From positions 1-64,000 of the forward strand of contig JADZFO010000023.1 of NCBI GenBank assembly GCA_020849855.1: a DNA stretch of 64,000 bases, read 5' to 3'. The position numbers were made by a program, and so were the translations under genes. The notes under the pieces are model-generated. The model saw nothing but the letters and a program-made list of their open reading frames with translations. It was not told where the DNA came from and did no database searches. Positions 37,242-44,249 of this stretch are shown in pieces. Position 1 is the first letter of the stretch, and each line of letters opens with the position of its first letter. Origin of the DNA: a bacterium (lineage in GTDB: Bacteria; 4484-113; JAFGCY01).

Positions 37242-37727
37242 TTGCCCCTTTTGCGTGCGGGTATGGCGGAAATCGTGGTCGGCCAGAGCGGCGATACCCT
37301 TCAGGCTCTGGGCCTGGGAAGCTGCATCGGCCTGCTGATGGTGGACAAGGTCAGCCATATCGGCGGCATGGTGCATATCATGCTGCCCTCAAGCAACATT
37401 GCCATGAAGGGAGAGCAGCCGCCGGGCAAGTTCGCCGATACCGGCGTTACCGAGCTGCTCAAGCGCATCACGGCCAGCGGCGCCCTGAAGACGCGGCTGC
37501 AGGTGAAGATGGCCGGCGGGGCTGACATGTTCTCGGTCCCCGGCTCCGAGTCCCGCCTTGGCGTGGGCCAGCGCAACATCGAAGCGGTGGATGCCGAGCT
37601 GAAGAAGCTGGGCCTGCGCGTGGACGCCCGGCACGTGGGCGGCAATACCGGCCGTACTTTTGAAGTTGACCTGGCGACCCTGAGCTCCTCGCTGCGGATG
37701 GCGGGCAAACCCCCGGTCGAGTTCTAG
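37242..37727 (+). CDS. cheD: Chemoreceptor glutamine deamidase CheD
   Basis: 161 residues. Catalytic Cys in LGSCIGLLM and His in GGMVHIMLPSS are present, with the closing LGVGQRNIEAV segment and GGNTGRTFEVD near the end. CheD deamidates receptor glutamines and is stimulated by binding CheC, whose gene is directly before. Start: TTG 37242 is five bases after GGGAGG and keeps MPLLRAGMAEIVVG; the ATG at 37263 is the alternative. Confidence 0.9.
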   Translation: MPLLRAGMAEIVVGQSGDTLQALGLGSCIGLLMVDKVSHIGGMVHIMLPSSNIAMKGEQPPGKFADTGVTELLKRITASGALKTRLQVKMAGGADMFSVPGSESRLGVGQRNIEAVDAELKKLGLRVDARHVGGNTGRTFEVDLATLSSSLRMAGKPPVEF

Positions 37728-37781
37728 GCCCGCCGCGCTCCACTACACAACCTGACTGCTTCTCCGGCCCGCGGCCGGCGC

Positions 37782-37808
37782 TCAAGCACAGGCCTGATCT
37801 GCCGATAA
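37782..37808 (+). promoter_or_regulatory. Sigma28 (FliA)-type promoter
   Basis: The -10 is GCCGATAA, a perfect match to the FliA consensus. Eleven bases upstream is TCAAGCAC in the place of TAAAGTTT (4 of 8). Seven bases after the -10 comes ATG 37816, so the transcript would be leaderless. It would drive the small membrane protein and then fliA, an autoregulatory loop. Confidence 0.7.
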
Positions 37809-37815
37809 AAGACTC

Positions 37816-38169
37816 ATGGACCCCATGCTGCAGGCCGAATTTCAGTCACTGGAACGCCGGGTGCGGGCCTCGACGGCCCTGATCCTGGCGATGGTCTCCT
37901 TTGGCTGCACCTTTGGCCTGATGCTGCTGACGAGCCGTGAGCTGAACACACCGCAGCTTTTTTATCCCTGGCTGGTGGGGGGACTTTTCTACCTCGCCGG
38001 GGAGCTGCTGGGACTGGTCTGGTTCCGGGTGATGACCCGGCAGCTCATGGCGATGCAGGAAGCCCAGAAGCGCCAGCTTAAGGCGGCGGCATCTGGTCAG
38101 CAGGGCAGCAATGGTGTACATTTAGACGCGCATCAGCCTGTGCACGACATAGAGGTGGTGCAAGCTTAG
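37816..38169 (+). CDS. Small two-helix membrane protein between cheD and fliA
   Basis: 117 residues. Two membrane segments (about 20-38 and 48-66) are followed by a charged cytoplasmic tail of ~45 residues. No family recognised. It sits directly under the sigma28-type promoter and ten bases before fliA, so it is likely a class of late flagellar gene or a regulator of fliA. Bacillus has a membrane protein (SwrB) next to sigD, but sequence similarity is not evident. Confidence 0.7.
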   Translation: MDPMLQAEFQSLERRVRASTALILAMVSFGCTFGLMLLTSRELNTPQLFYPWLVGGLFYLAGELLGLVWFRVMTRQLMAMQEAQKRQLKAAASGQQGSNGVHLDAHQPVHDIEVVQA

Positions 38170-38179
38170 GGGATAGGAC

Positions 38180-38923
38180 GTGGTGGTTGTGAGTACGCCC
38201 TGGCAACAATACGGGAGAGGCGAGCGCCAGCCGGTAGTGGAACAGCTCTTGGCGCAGTTCGGACACCTGGTGGATTACCAGGTCCAGCGCATGCTGGTGG
38301 AGCTGCCGGCCAGTGTTGACCGCGATGACCTGCTCAGCGAGGCGCGCATCGGCCTGATCGACGCGATCAACCGTTACGACCCGGACAAGAACGTCAAGTT
38401 CGAGACTTACGCGAGCATCCGCATCAAGGGCGCGCTGGTGGATTACCTGCGCAAACTGGACTGGGCGCCGCGCAGCCTGCGCCAGAAGGCCCGTGAGATA
38501 GCCTCGGCCCAGAGTGCGCTGGAGCAGGAGTTCGGCCACAGCGCCTCGGAAGAGCAGATCGCCACGCGCCTTGGCATCGGCCTCGACAAGTACCGTGAGA
38601 CCCTGTCCGACCTGTCGGTGCTGTCTGTCATGTCCTTCCGGGACATGGAGGACGACGAGGGCAATGAAGCGCAGATTCCCAGCTCCGGCGCCCAGCCGGT
38701 GGATGAGCTGACCCGTGGCGGCTTCACCCGCGCGCTGGCTGGCGGCATCAAGCGCCTGCCCGAACGCGAGCAGCAGGTACTGGAGCTGTACTACAACCGT
38801 GGTCTTTCACTGAAGGAAATCGGCCAGGTCCTCAGTCTCAGCGAATCGCGCATCTGCCAGATCCACAGCTCGGCGGTGGTACGGCTGCGCGGGATGCTCT
38901 CGGACTGGCGCGGGGAAATCTAG
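38180..38923 (+). CDS. fliA: Flagellar sigma factor FliA (sigma28/SigD)
   Basis: 247 residues. Region 2 is DRDDLLSEARIGLIDAINRYD with VKFETYASIRIKGALVDYLR; region 3 has WAPRSLRQKAREI; region 4 has LPEREQQVLELYYNRGLSLKE-IGQVLSLSESRICQIHSSA. This is the FliA/WhiG/SigD type that transcribes late flagellar and chemotaxis genes. GTG 38180 is used here, but GTG 38189 is possible; AGGGGATAGGA lies upstream. Confidence 0.92.
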   Translation: MVVVSTPWQQYGRGERQPVVEQLLAQFGHLVDYQVQRMLVELPASVDRDDLLSEARIGLIDAINRYDPDKNVKFETYASIRIKGALVDYLRKLDWAPRSLRQKAREIASAQSALEQEFGHSASEEQIATRLGIGLDKYRETLSDLSVLSVMSFRDMEDDEGNEAQIPSSGAQPVDELTRGGFTRALAGGIKRLPEREQQVLELYYNRGLSLKEIGQVLSLSESRICQIHSSAVVRLRGMLSDWRGEI

Positions 38924-39003
38924 GCGGCAGGCGGCCGCCGGATCTGTTATCCTCTCGGGCCTGACCACGCGCGCTATGCGCGCCAGGGCTCAAGGAGGAG
39001 CAT

Positions 39004-39291
39004 ATGGTAGGTCCACTGGACAGTGTGAGCAGCCTGCTGCAAAGCGCGGTGCTGCATAGCCAGCTGCAAAGTGCGCAGCGTGAGGCGGAAATCAGCGATG
39101 CCCGCCGCCGCCAGGCAGCAAAAGCCGCCAAACGGGAAGAGCTGAAGCGGACCGGAGCGGTTGATCCTGTGCAGGGCAAGGTGATTGAAGAGCACCAGCC
39201 GGGCTCCGCACCACTGCCACCTTTGCCGGAGCGCCGCAGGGGGGCTGCTGAAGCCAGGGCTGACCCGGGCAGGATAGACGTACTGGTCTAG
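39004..39291 (+). CDS. Small charged protein downstream of fliA, unknown
   Basis: 95 residues with a strong ribosome-binding site (AAGGAGG, ATG 39004). The first ~55 residues predict one long amphipathic or coiled-coil helix (SSLLQSAVLHSQLQSAQREA), the rest is Pro/Arg-rich and disordered. No family recognised. It is co-directional with fliA, 80 bases after it, and probably flagellum-related by position only. Confidence 0.55.
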   Translation: MVGPLDSVSSLLQSAVLHSQLQSAQREAEISDARRRQAAKAAKREELKRTGAVDPVQGKVIEEHQPGSAPLPPLPERRRGAAEARADPGRIDVLV

Positions 39292-39343
39292 GCAGGCCGG
39301 AAGACGCCGCTTTCAGCTGCTTCCGACTGAGGCAATGCGGGCA

Positions 39344-39565
39344 TTACTCGTCGTCTTCTTCCCAGTCCTCGTCTTCGTCGTCCCAGTCTTCGTCCTCGTC
39401 GTCGTCGTCCCAGTCCTCGTCCTCATCGTCCCAGTCCTCGTCATCGTCCTCATCGGTCGCAACGATGAAACTGTCCAGGCCAGCGAGCAGCTCACGCAGG
39501 CGCTCTTCCTCGCGGAGGGACACTTCGTTCTCTCTCGTTACCGGCTTGTTCTCAAACTCACTCAT
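39344..39565 (-). CDS. Small acidic protein with Asp/Glu-Trp repeats
   Basis: 73 residues. The first ~37 form a normal charged helix (LREEERLRELLAGLDSFIV); the last ~36 are almost only Asp, Glu and Trp, in a repeating D-E-D-W-D-D pattern. The DNA is a matching tandem repeat. Ribosome-binding site GAAGGAG. Such tails occur in RNA polymerase delta and in DNA- or histone-mimic proteins; function here is unknown. The repeat may vary in length between strains. Confidence 0.7.
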   Translation of the reverse strand: MSEFENKPVTRENEVSLREEERLRELLAGLDSFIVATDEDDDEDWDDEDEDWDDDDEDEDWDDEDEDWEEDDE

Positions 39566-40019
39566 GACTCACTCCTTCCTGTGGAGAAAGCGCTGGAATA
39601 AGATTGCCAACCCCAGGGCCATGCAGTTCCTGGCTTCCGCCGCTCTGGTCCTGCACCAGAGGACAGACTTAAAGCGCTGCTTCAGAACTGCCTGACAAGC
39701 GCATACTATCACGGAGAATCAGCGGAGTGAAGCTGTTTTCCTATGCTTATTTTTTCCCCGCACAAGACCTTGACGGCACTGTTTCTCTCTGGTAATGAAG
39801 CGCCCCAAGCGTCGCAGAACATCCGTATTGAAAGCGTGACGAGACTGCTATGGAGTACTGAAGGGTGTTATCGCTTCGAAGTACAGAGCTGGACTGTATG
39901 CACCAGGTTCAGCCGGGCTCTGCTGCACCCAGGAGGACAGGCATCGGCGCCGCAAGGCGGGATTTTCGGAGTATCAGTACAAGAGCTTCAGCCCGCAGCG
40001 CGCGGCATCCAAACGCAAG
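39566..40019. other. Intergenic region without recognised gene
   Basis: About 450 bases. A TACTAT with TGACAA upstream near 39690-39708 could be a plus-strand promoter, and a run of six T is found near 39751. No RNA family signature (6S, tmRNA, SRP, RNase P) could be recognised. Open frames have no good start. Confidence 0.4.
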
Positions 40020-40045
40020 AACGGGCCGCATCGCTGCGGCCCGTT
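40020..40045. terminator. Long GC-rich hairpin, likely terminator
   Basis: AACGGGCCGCA-TCGC-TGCGGCCCGTT is a perfect 11-bp stem, 35 bases after the stop of the small basic protein gene (minus strand). Only a weak T-run (TTCTT) follows on that strand. Confidence 0.6.
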
Positions 40046-40080
40046 AGTTTATGGCCGGTTCGAGGCAGCAGCCGGGGCTG

Positions 40081-40170
40081 CTACTTCTTGTTCTTGTGCC
40101 GCATACGACGGCGCAGCTTCTTGTACTTGTGGTTGCGAATTTTCTGGCGCTTGGCCTTACGTCCGTTCAT
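40081..40170 (-). CDS. Small basic AURKAIP1/COX24-domain protein
   Basis: 29 residues, MNGRKAKRQKIRNHKYKKLR and a further RRMRHKNKK-type end. The pattern K-R-x-K-I-x-x-H-K-Y-K-K-x-R-R-R-x-R-H matches the AURKAIP1/COX24 domain, which in bacteria and mitochondria occurs in tiny proteins tied to the small ribosomal subunit. A TATAAT is 47 bases upstream on the same strand and a hairpin follows the stop, so it is an independent gene despite its size. The longer reading frame to 40281 has no start signal. Confidence 0.75.
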   Translation of the reverse strand: MNGRKAKRQKIRNHKYKKLRRRMRHKNKK

Positions 40171-40217
40171 AGCCCCGTAATTCCTGATAGAACTCTCCGC
40201 TGCCGGAGGGAGGGGGA

Positions 40218-40223
40218 TTATAT
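40218..40223 (-). promoter_or_regulatory. -10 element of the small basic protein gene
   Basis: Minus-strand TATAAT within TATATAATCCCCC, leaving a leader of ~40 bases to ATG 40170. Confidence 0.55.
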
Positions 40224-40312
40224 ACCACGGCGGCCCGGCCTGCAAGCCGGCCTCTGCATCCAGGCTTAACCTCTTGAACAAGATTTAGCCCACCAGCTTT
40301 GTCCTGGGCCGT

Positions 40313-40318
40313 TAGAAT
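40313..40318 (+). promoter_or_regulatory. -10 element TAGAAT, near-leaderless start
   Basis: TAGAAT ends eight bases before ATG 40327; no ribosome-binding site between. Confidence 0.4.
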
Positions 40319-40326
40319 CACTGGTC

Positions 40327-40890
40327 ATGGCAGCTTTGTCTTATCTTGAGGTGACCCGGCTCAGCGGCGACGTCTTCATGGGCGGCCTGCTGACGGTGTC
40401 GGACATGGGTCTCCCCACGGAGTTTCATTACTCCGAGCCGCTCAAGCCCAGCAAGCTGCAGCTCAGCCTCTACGGCTCCACCATCGGGCGCTATCTGATG
40501 CTGGATGTTGTGGGCAAGGGCCTTGTTGAGGCCAGCGCAGCGCGCGGAGTGCCGGTGATCGTCGGGCATGGCGAGCTGCTGCCGCTGGCGACCCGGATCA
40601 AGCGCCCGATCTGCACCCTGTCACAGACGCACCTTGCCCCTCTGGGTGATGTGGGCGAGCTGCGCCAGGTGAACGGCACCGGCGCACCGGCACCGGCGGA
40701 CACGGAGTTCATGGCCCAGCTTGGCGAGGTACAGAGCCCCTGGCAGGTGCGCATCTTTGACCGCGTTAACTTCCCCATCGACCAGCATCTCAAGGGCCTG
40801 TGCGACTGCGCCAAGCGCTTCGACCTGCTGGAACCGCTGCAGCGTGTGCGCCGCACACTGGAGCAGCTGCGCGGAGGCGGCGATGAGTGA
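40327..40890 (+). CDS. Conserved hypothetical protein (187 aa)
   Basis: 187 residues, no signal peptide or membrane helix. The N-terminal half reads as an alpha/beta domain (GGLLTVSDMGLPTEFHYSEPL, KLQLSLYGSTIGRYLMLDVV). I recall uncharacterised proteins in other phyla with a similar 'G.P.EF.Y..P..P.KLQ..LYG' block, but cannot name the family. The gene overlaps the next by eight bases, so the two products probably act together. Confidence 0.65.
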   Translation: MAALSYLEVTRLSGDVFMGGLLTVSDMGLPTEFHYSEPLKPSKLQLSLYGSTIGRYLMLDVVGKGLVEASAARGVPVIVGHGELLPLATRIKRPICTLSQTHLAPLGDVGELRQVNGTGAPAPADTEFMAQLGEVQSPWQVRIFDRVNFPIDQHLKGLCDCAKRFDLLEPLQRVRRTLEQLRGGGDE

Positions 40891-41710
40891 ACAGGGCGGG
40901 CGGCCACCCGAAAAACCAGAGCAGAATGAGGAGGAGCGGCAGTGGCTGGAGCTGCTGGAGAGCACCAGCCGCAAGGTTGAAAAGGCCACGCCGGAGCTGA
41001 GCCTGCTGCCTGAGGTGCCGGAAACCGAGGCGGATACGGATGCAGCGCCCGGCCAGGCGGATGCGGCACCGGCAGCCGAACCTTCGGCGCAGCGGAAGGT
41101 GGCCGCGGCCATGCAGCGCAGCGCCAGCGGCCTGGAGGAAGAGGCCATTGCGGCACAGGACCTGCGGGAGCTGCAGGAGCTGCTGAAGGTACGCAGCCTG
41201 CAGTTGCCGGCAGCCAGCGCCGAGCTGCGCAGCCTCTGCCTGGAGCTGCTCAGCCCGCAGCTGCATGAAGTCATGCTGACGCTCGCCGCACCGAAGACGC
41301 TGAAGCTGCGTCTGGTGCCGCTGCCGCAGAAAGCGCGAGTGCATAAGGTAGCGCCAGAGCTGAGCCGGCCGAAGCTGCATCACTCGCTGGAGCTGATCCA
41401 GCGCCAGCCCGTTAGGCGGCGGAGGCTTAACACCGCTGATCTGAACCCGGCAGAGCGCGAAGCCCTGGCGCGGGCGCTGCTTAAGCAGTTCGGCCAGGAC
41501 GCGCGCAGCTATCTGCCGGTGGGGATATTCGCCCATGTCCCGCCGGAGCTGAAGGATGGCCTGCGACTGAGCAGCGATGGCAACTCGCTGGGCATTGTGC
41601 TGCCGCGCGGCTTTAACGCCGCGCGCGCCAGCAGCGGGCACTACTTAGTGCTGCTGCAGGAGCGCGAAAAGGAGCAGGCCGAAACACGGCGGATACTATT
41701 ACGTCTGTGA
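40883..41710 (+). CDS. Hypothetical protein paired with the 40327 gene
   Basis: 275 residues. The N-terminal ~95 residues are charged, Glu/Ala-rich and disordered. The C-terminal part (~95-275) is folded, with a basic patch VRRRRLNTADLNPAEREALA and the closing block GLRLSSDGNSLGIVLPRGFN. The start, ATG 40883, has GCGGAGGCGG upstream and overlaps the gene before it. No family recognised. The last bases hold a promoter for the next gene. Confidence 0.6.
   Translation: MSEQGGRPPEKPEQNEEERQWLELLESTSRKVEKATPELSLLPEVPETEADTDAAPGQADAAPAAEPSAQRKVAAAMQRSASGLEEEAIAAQDLRELQELLKVRSLQLPAASAELRSLCLELLSPQLHEVMLTLAAPKTLKLRLVPLPQKARVHKVAPELSRPKLHHSLELIQRQPVRRRRLNTADLNPAEREALARALLKQFGQDARSYLPVGIFAHVPPELKDGLRLSSDGNSLGIVLPRGFNAARASSGHYLVLLQEREKEQAETRRILLRL
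41694..41699 (+). promoter_or_regulatory. -10 element TACTAT inside the upstream gene, leaderless GTG
   Basis: TACTAT ends seven bases before GTG 41707 and lies in the last codons of the 275-residue gene, whose stop overlaps the GTG by four bases. Both coupling and a separate leaderless transcript are possible. Confidence 0.4.
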
Positions 41711-43071
41711 AAGTTATGAACTACGCAGACCGGAAGGCTGCCCGCCAGCAGCCCCGCCGCCGCCTTATCCCTGGACTGCTGTCCCTGGCCGCAGTGGCTG
41801 TGGCCCTGCTGTGCAGCGGCTGTCCGCCCGCGGGCAAGAGCACCGGCAGTAACAGCACGGCCGGGGGCCAGGCCGCTTCCGGTGCTGGCAGCATGAAGGT
41901 GCAGCTGGTGTTCAGCGATCTGGGGCTGGAGGATGGCTACTTCGGCCGCCTGGCGGATGAAGCCCTCAGCGAGCTTGCCGACGCGGGCAGCATTGCCTAC
42001 AGCACTGTGGGCACAAAACCCGAGGTGATGAAGGACGAGAGCGCCGGCGATGACGTGGGCCTGCCGCCGGGCTCATTTGGCATTGAGAACAAGGCTCTGA
42101 CCCCGCTGCCGGGCATGATGACCCAGGCGGAGGCTGAGGCGGCGCTGCAGCAGGCCGCGGACTGCGAACTGCTGGTGCTCAGCGCGCCCTCGCTGGTCGC
42201 GCCCGCGCTGCAGCGTATCAGCGCTGGCGACATGAAGGCCGAGGCGATCCTGCTGCTGGACAACAACGGCTATAGCGCGCCTGCTGCCCCGGCAGTGCCG
42301 GTTTACAGCGTCAGCTATGACATCCGCCCGGTGGCATTTCTGACCGGCGTCGCCGCTGCGGCCTCAAGCAACACCGGCATGTTCATGGTTGTCGGCGCCA
42401 GCACGGACCCGCAGGCCAATGACTGGCTCGACGGTGTGGCCGCCGGAGCGAAGTACCGCACCAACGGCGCGCGGGTGGTTACCGGCATTGTGCAGGCCGG
42501 CGACGACGGCCTGGTTTCACCCGACGAGTTCCTGTCCATCTTCCAGGCCCTGCAGAGCAACGCCGGTGCGGGATTCCGCTGTAACCACTACATCCTCACT
42601 GCCGGCCGCGCGACCCCCAGCATCATGTACGCCTTGTCCAAAGAGCCGACGGACGGCTACTGCCTTGGCGGCTATGGCGATTTCCGTCCGGTCCGGCCGG
42701 CGCGCTTCGTGGGCTGCGCCCTGAAGCGGCCCGACAATGCTCTGCGGCATATCTTCAGCCATATCCAGGGCCCGGAAGACCTGCAGAAGCTGGCCGCCTG
42801 GAATGAGGCCACCGCGGCCAGTGAGGCCGCAGCGGAGGGCGCTGAGCCTGCTTCGACCGCACCGGCCGACAGCACTGCCGCCGCTGGCAGCATCAGCGTT
42901 GGCCTGGCCGAAGGCGCGGTCGACTTCACCGACTTTGACCTCTATGCGCGCTTCAACCCGGATGGCGATGACATCCAGGAAGCCGTTGAATCGGTCTATG
43001 CGGAGATCAAGTCCGGCGAGTTTGATTACCTGGAGATCATGCAGCAGTTCAAGGAGCTGGAGACGCGCTAG
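41707..43071 (+). CDS. BMP/PnrA-like substrate-binding lipoprotein
   Basis: 454 residues. Lipobox LCSGC follows a long basic N-region. The mature part resembles BMP (Med/PnrA-like) proteins: VQLVFSDLGLEDGYFGRLAD near residue 65 matches the opening 'D.G..D..F...A' block, and SYDIRPVAFLTGVAAAAS near 200 matches the 'P..FL.G..AA' block. An Ala/Glu/Ser-rich insert (~365-395) is unusual. BMP proteins bind nucleosides or related ligands for an ABC importer; no importer genes are near, so its role may be sensing. Confidence 0.65.
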   Translation: MKVMNYADRKAARQQPRRRLIPGLLSLAAVAVALLCSGCPPAGKSTGSNSTAGGQAASGAGSMKVQLVFSDLGLEDGYFGRLADEALSELADAGSIAYSTVGTKPEVMKDESAGDDVGLPPGSFGIENKALTPLPGMMTQAEAEAALQQAADCELLVLSAPSLVAPALQRISAGDMKAEAILLLDNNGYSAPAAPAVPVYSVSYDIRPVAFLTGVAAAASSNTGMFMVVGASTDPQANDWLDGVAAGAKYRTNGARVVTGIVQAGDDGLVSPDEFLSIFQALQSNAGAGFRCNHYILTAGRATPSIMYALSKEPTDGYCLGGYGDFRPVRPARFVGCALKRPDNALRHIFSHIQGPEDLQKLAAWNEATAASEAAAEGAEPASTAPADSTAAAGSISVGLAEGAVDFTDFDLYARFNPDGDDIQEAVESVYAEIKSGEFDYLEIMQQFKELETR

Positions 43072-43080
43072 CCCGGCGGA

Positions 43081-44139
43081 CTAGTCGCCAATCCTGCTGG
43101 TACCAAGGGCGAGCTCCAGGTCGAGCCCTTCCTTGCGGCAGCGCAGGTCCAGATACAGCAGGACCAGATAAGCGATCTGCAGCGCAGGGAAGAAGAGCCC
43201 GATGGCGCTGAAGAGCACCAGCGAGACGATCATCGACTCCGCCGGCGGGGTCTGGCTCATAAGCTGCAGCATGTCACCGCCGCCGTTGCGCAGCGACTGG
43301 CCCATGGCGATCAGCTCGGAGATGGTGCTGATGGTGCGGAAAATGCCGTTCTGGAAGAAGCCTACCGCAAAGAGATAGACAGTGATCAGGCCGAAGACGC
43401 GCCAGAAGTAGCCGCGGGTCAGCTCAAAGCTGCGCCGCAGGTACCAGGTGGCCTGGGCGAAGACGCTGCCCGGCGGAGCCTGCTCGCAGGACTGCACCGC
43501 GCCTATCAGGGCCGGGAAGAAGCGAAACCAGACCAGCCAGGTGGCGATGACGCCAAACCAGATCAGCAGCAGTGCGATGACCGCGGTCACAGCGGTGGCG
43601 CCGTCGTCGCCTGACTGGCTGAAGGCCAGCACCGGCAGAAGCAGAATCAGCGCCAGCAGCATGACCGGCATCGCAAAGAGGAATAGCGCGCCCTGGGTCG
43701 GCCAGTAGTTCCGGCGGGCATAGTCCAGCGCGCGGCTGATGCTCCAGGGCTCGTTGATCAAACCCTGGACTACCAGCTTGCTGCAGGTGAGGTAGGCCAG
43801 GGGCAGGGCCAGCAGGTAATAGACAGCCGCCAGCAGACCAAAGACCGCCAGTGGCAAAAGGTCGTCAAGGTACTTGCTGAAGAAGCTCCAGTCGGGTTCG
43901 GCCCCCGTGGTGCTGACGGATTGCAGGTCAACGCTGAGCTGCAGCAGCTTAAAGGAGAAGAAGGCCCCCAGCAGGTACATCGGAAACTCGGCCACCGCCA
44001 TGGTCAAGAACATCGGCGCGAGGTTGGCCCGGTAGACGCGCAGGGCGAAATCAAAGAGCTGCTTCAGCTCAAGCGGCCGCAGGGCAAAGAAGTGCCGGTT
44101 ATGGGTGGAAGCGGGTGCGCTGGCGCCGAGAAAGCTCAC
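43081..44139 (-). CDS. Polytopic membrane protein, unknown
   Basis: 352 residues from GTG 44139; an ATG at 44154 lies upstream of, and overlaps, the -10. About six membrane segments (about 38-62, 95-120, 140-165, 178-205, 230-255, 295-325) with the block LFDFALRVYRANLAPMFL near the start, as in DUF-type proteins related to the glycerophosphodiesterase membrane domain. Weak resemblance only. The promoter is one of the best in the window. Confidence 0.65.
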   Translation of the reverse strand: MSFLGASAPASTHNRHFFALRPLELKQLFDFALRVYRANLAPMFLTMAVAEFPMYLLGAFFSFKLLQLSVDLQSVSTTGAEPDWSFFSKYLDDLLPLAVFGLLAAVYYLLALPLAYLTCSKLVVQGLINEPWSISRALDYARRNYWPTQGALFLFAMPVMLLALILLLPVLAFSQSGDDGATAVTAVIALLLIWFGVIATWLVWFRFFPALIGAVQSCEQAPPGSVFAQATWYLRRSFELTRGYFWRVFGLITVYLFAVGFFQNGIFRTISTISELIAMGQSLRNGGGDMLQLMSQTPPAESMIVSLVLFSAIGLFFPALQIAYLVLLYLDLRCRKEGLDLELALGTSRIGD

Positions 44140-44145
44140 GGCTGA

Positions 44146-44174
44146 ATCATGCAACAGCCGCGCGGCTAAGTCAA
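44146..44174 (-). promoter_or_regulatory. Promoter with -35 and -10, leaderless GTG start
   Basis: Minus strand: TTGACT (44169-44174), 17-base spacer, CATGAT (44146-44151), then six bases to GTG 44139. The full -35/-10 layout supports the GTG start over the ATG inside the promoter. Confidence 0.6.
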
Positions 44175-44237
44175 GCCGCGAAGCCTTCCGCCGGGGCGCG
44201 GGGCGCGCGAATCTCAGGCGCCAGCCGGGGCAGGGGC

Positions 44238-44243
44238 TATAAC
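44238..44243 (+). promoter_or_regulatory. -10 element TATAAC for a leaderless GTG start
   Basis: TATAAC ends six bases before GTG 44250. Confidence 0.45.
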
Positions 44244-44249
44244 AGTTGC

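Noticed and set aside
39795..39839. 14-residue basic peptide MKRPKRRRTSVLKA
   Set aside because: Resembles the start of a ribosomal protein, but stops after 14 codons and has no good site; probably chance.
40060..40075. tRNA-like GGTTCGA
   Set aside because: No cloverleaf can be drawn around it.
39743..40180. 145-codon frame
   Set aside because: Overlaps the small basic protein gene and the hairpin, has no ribosome-binding site and an unlikely composition.
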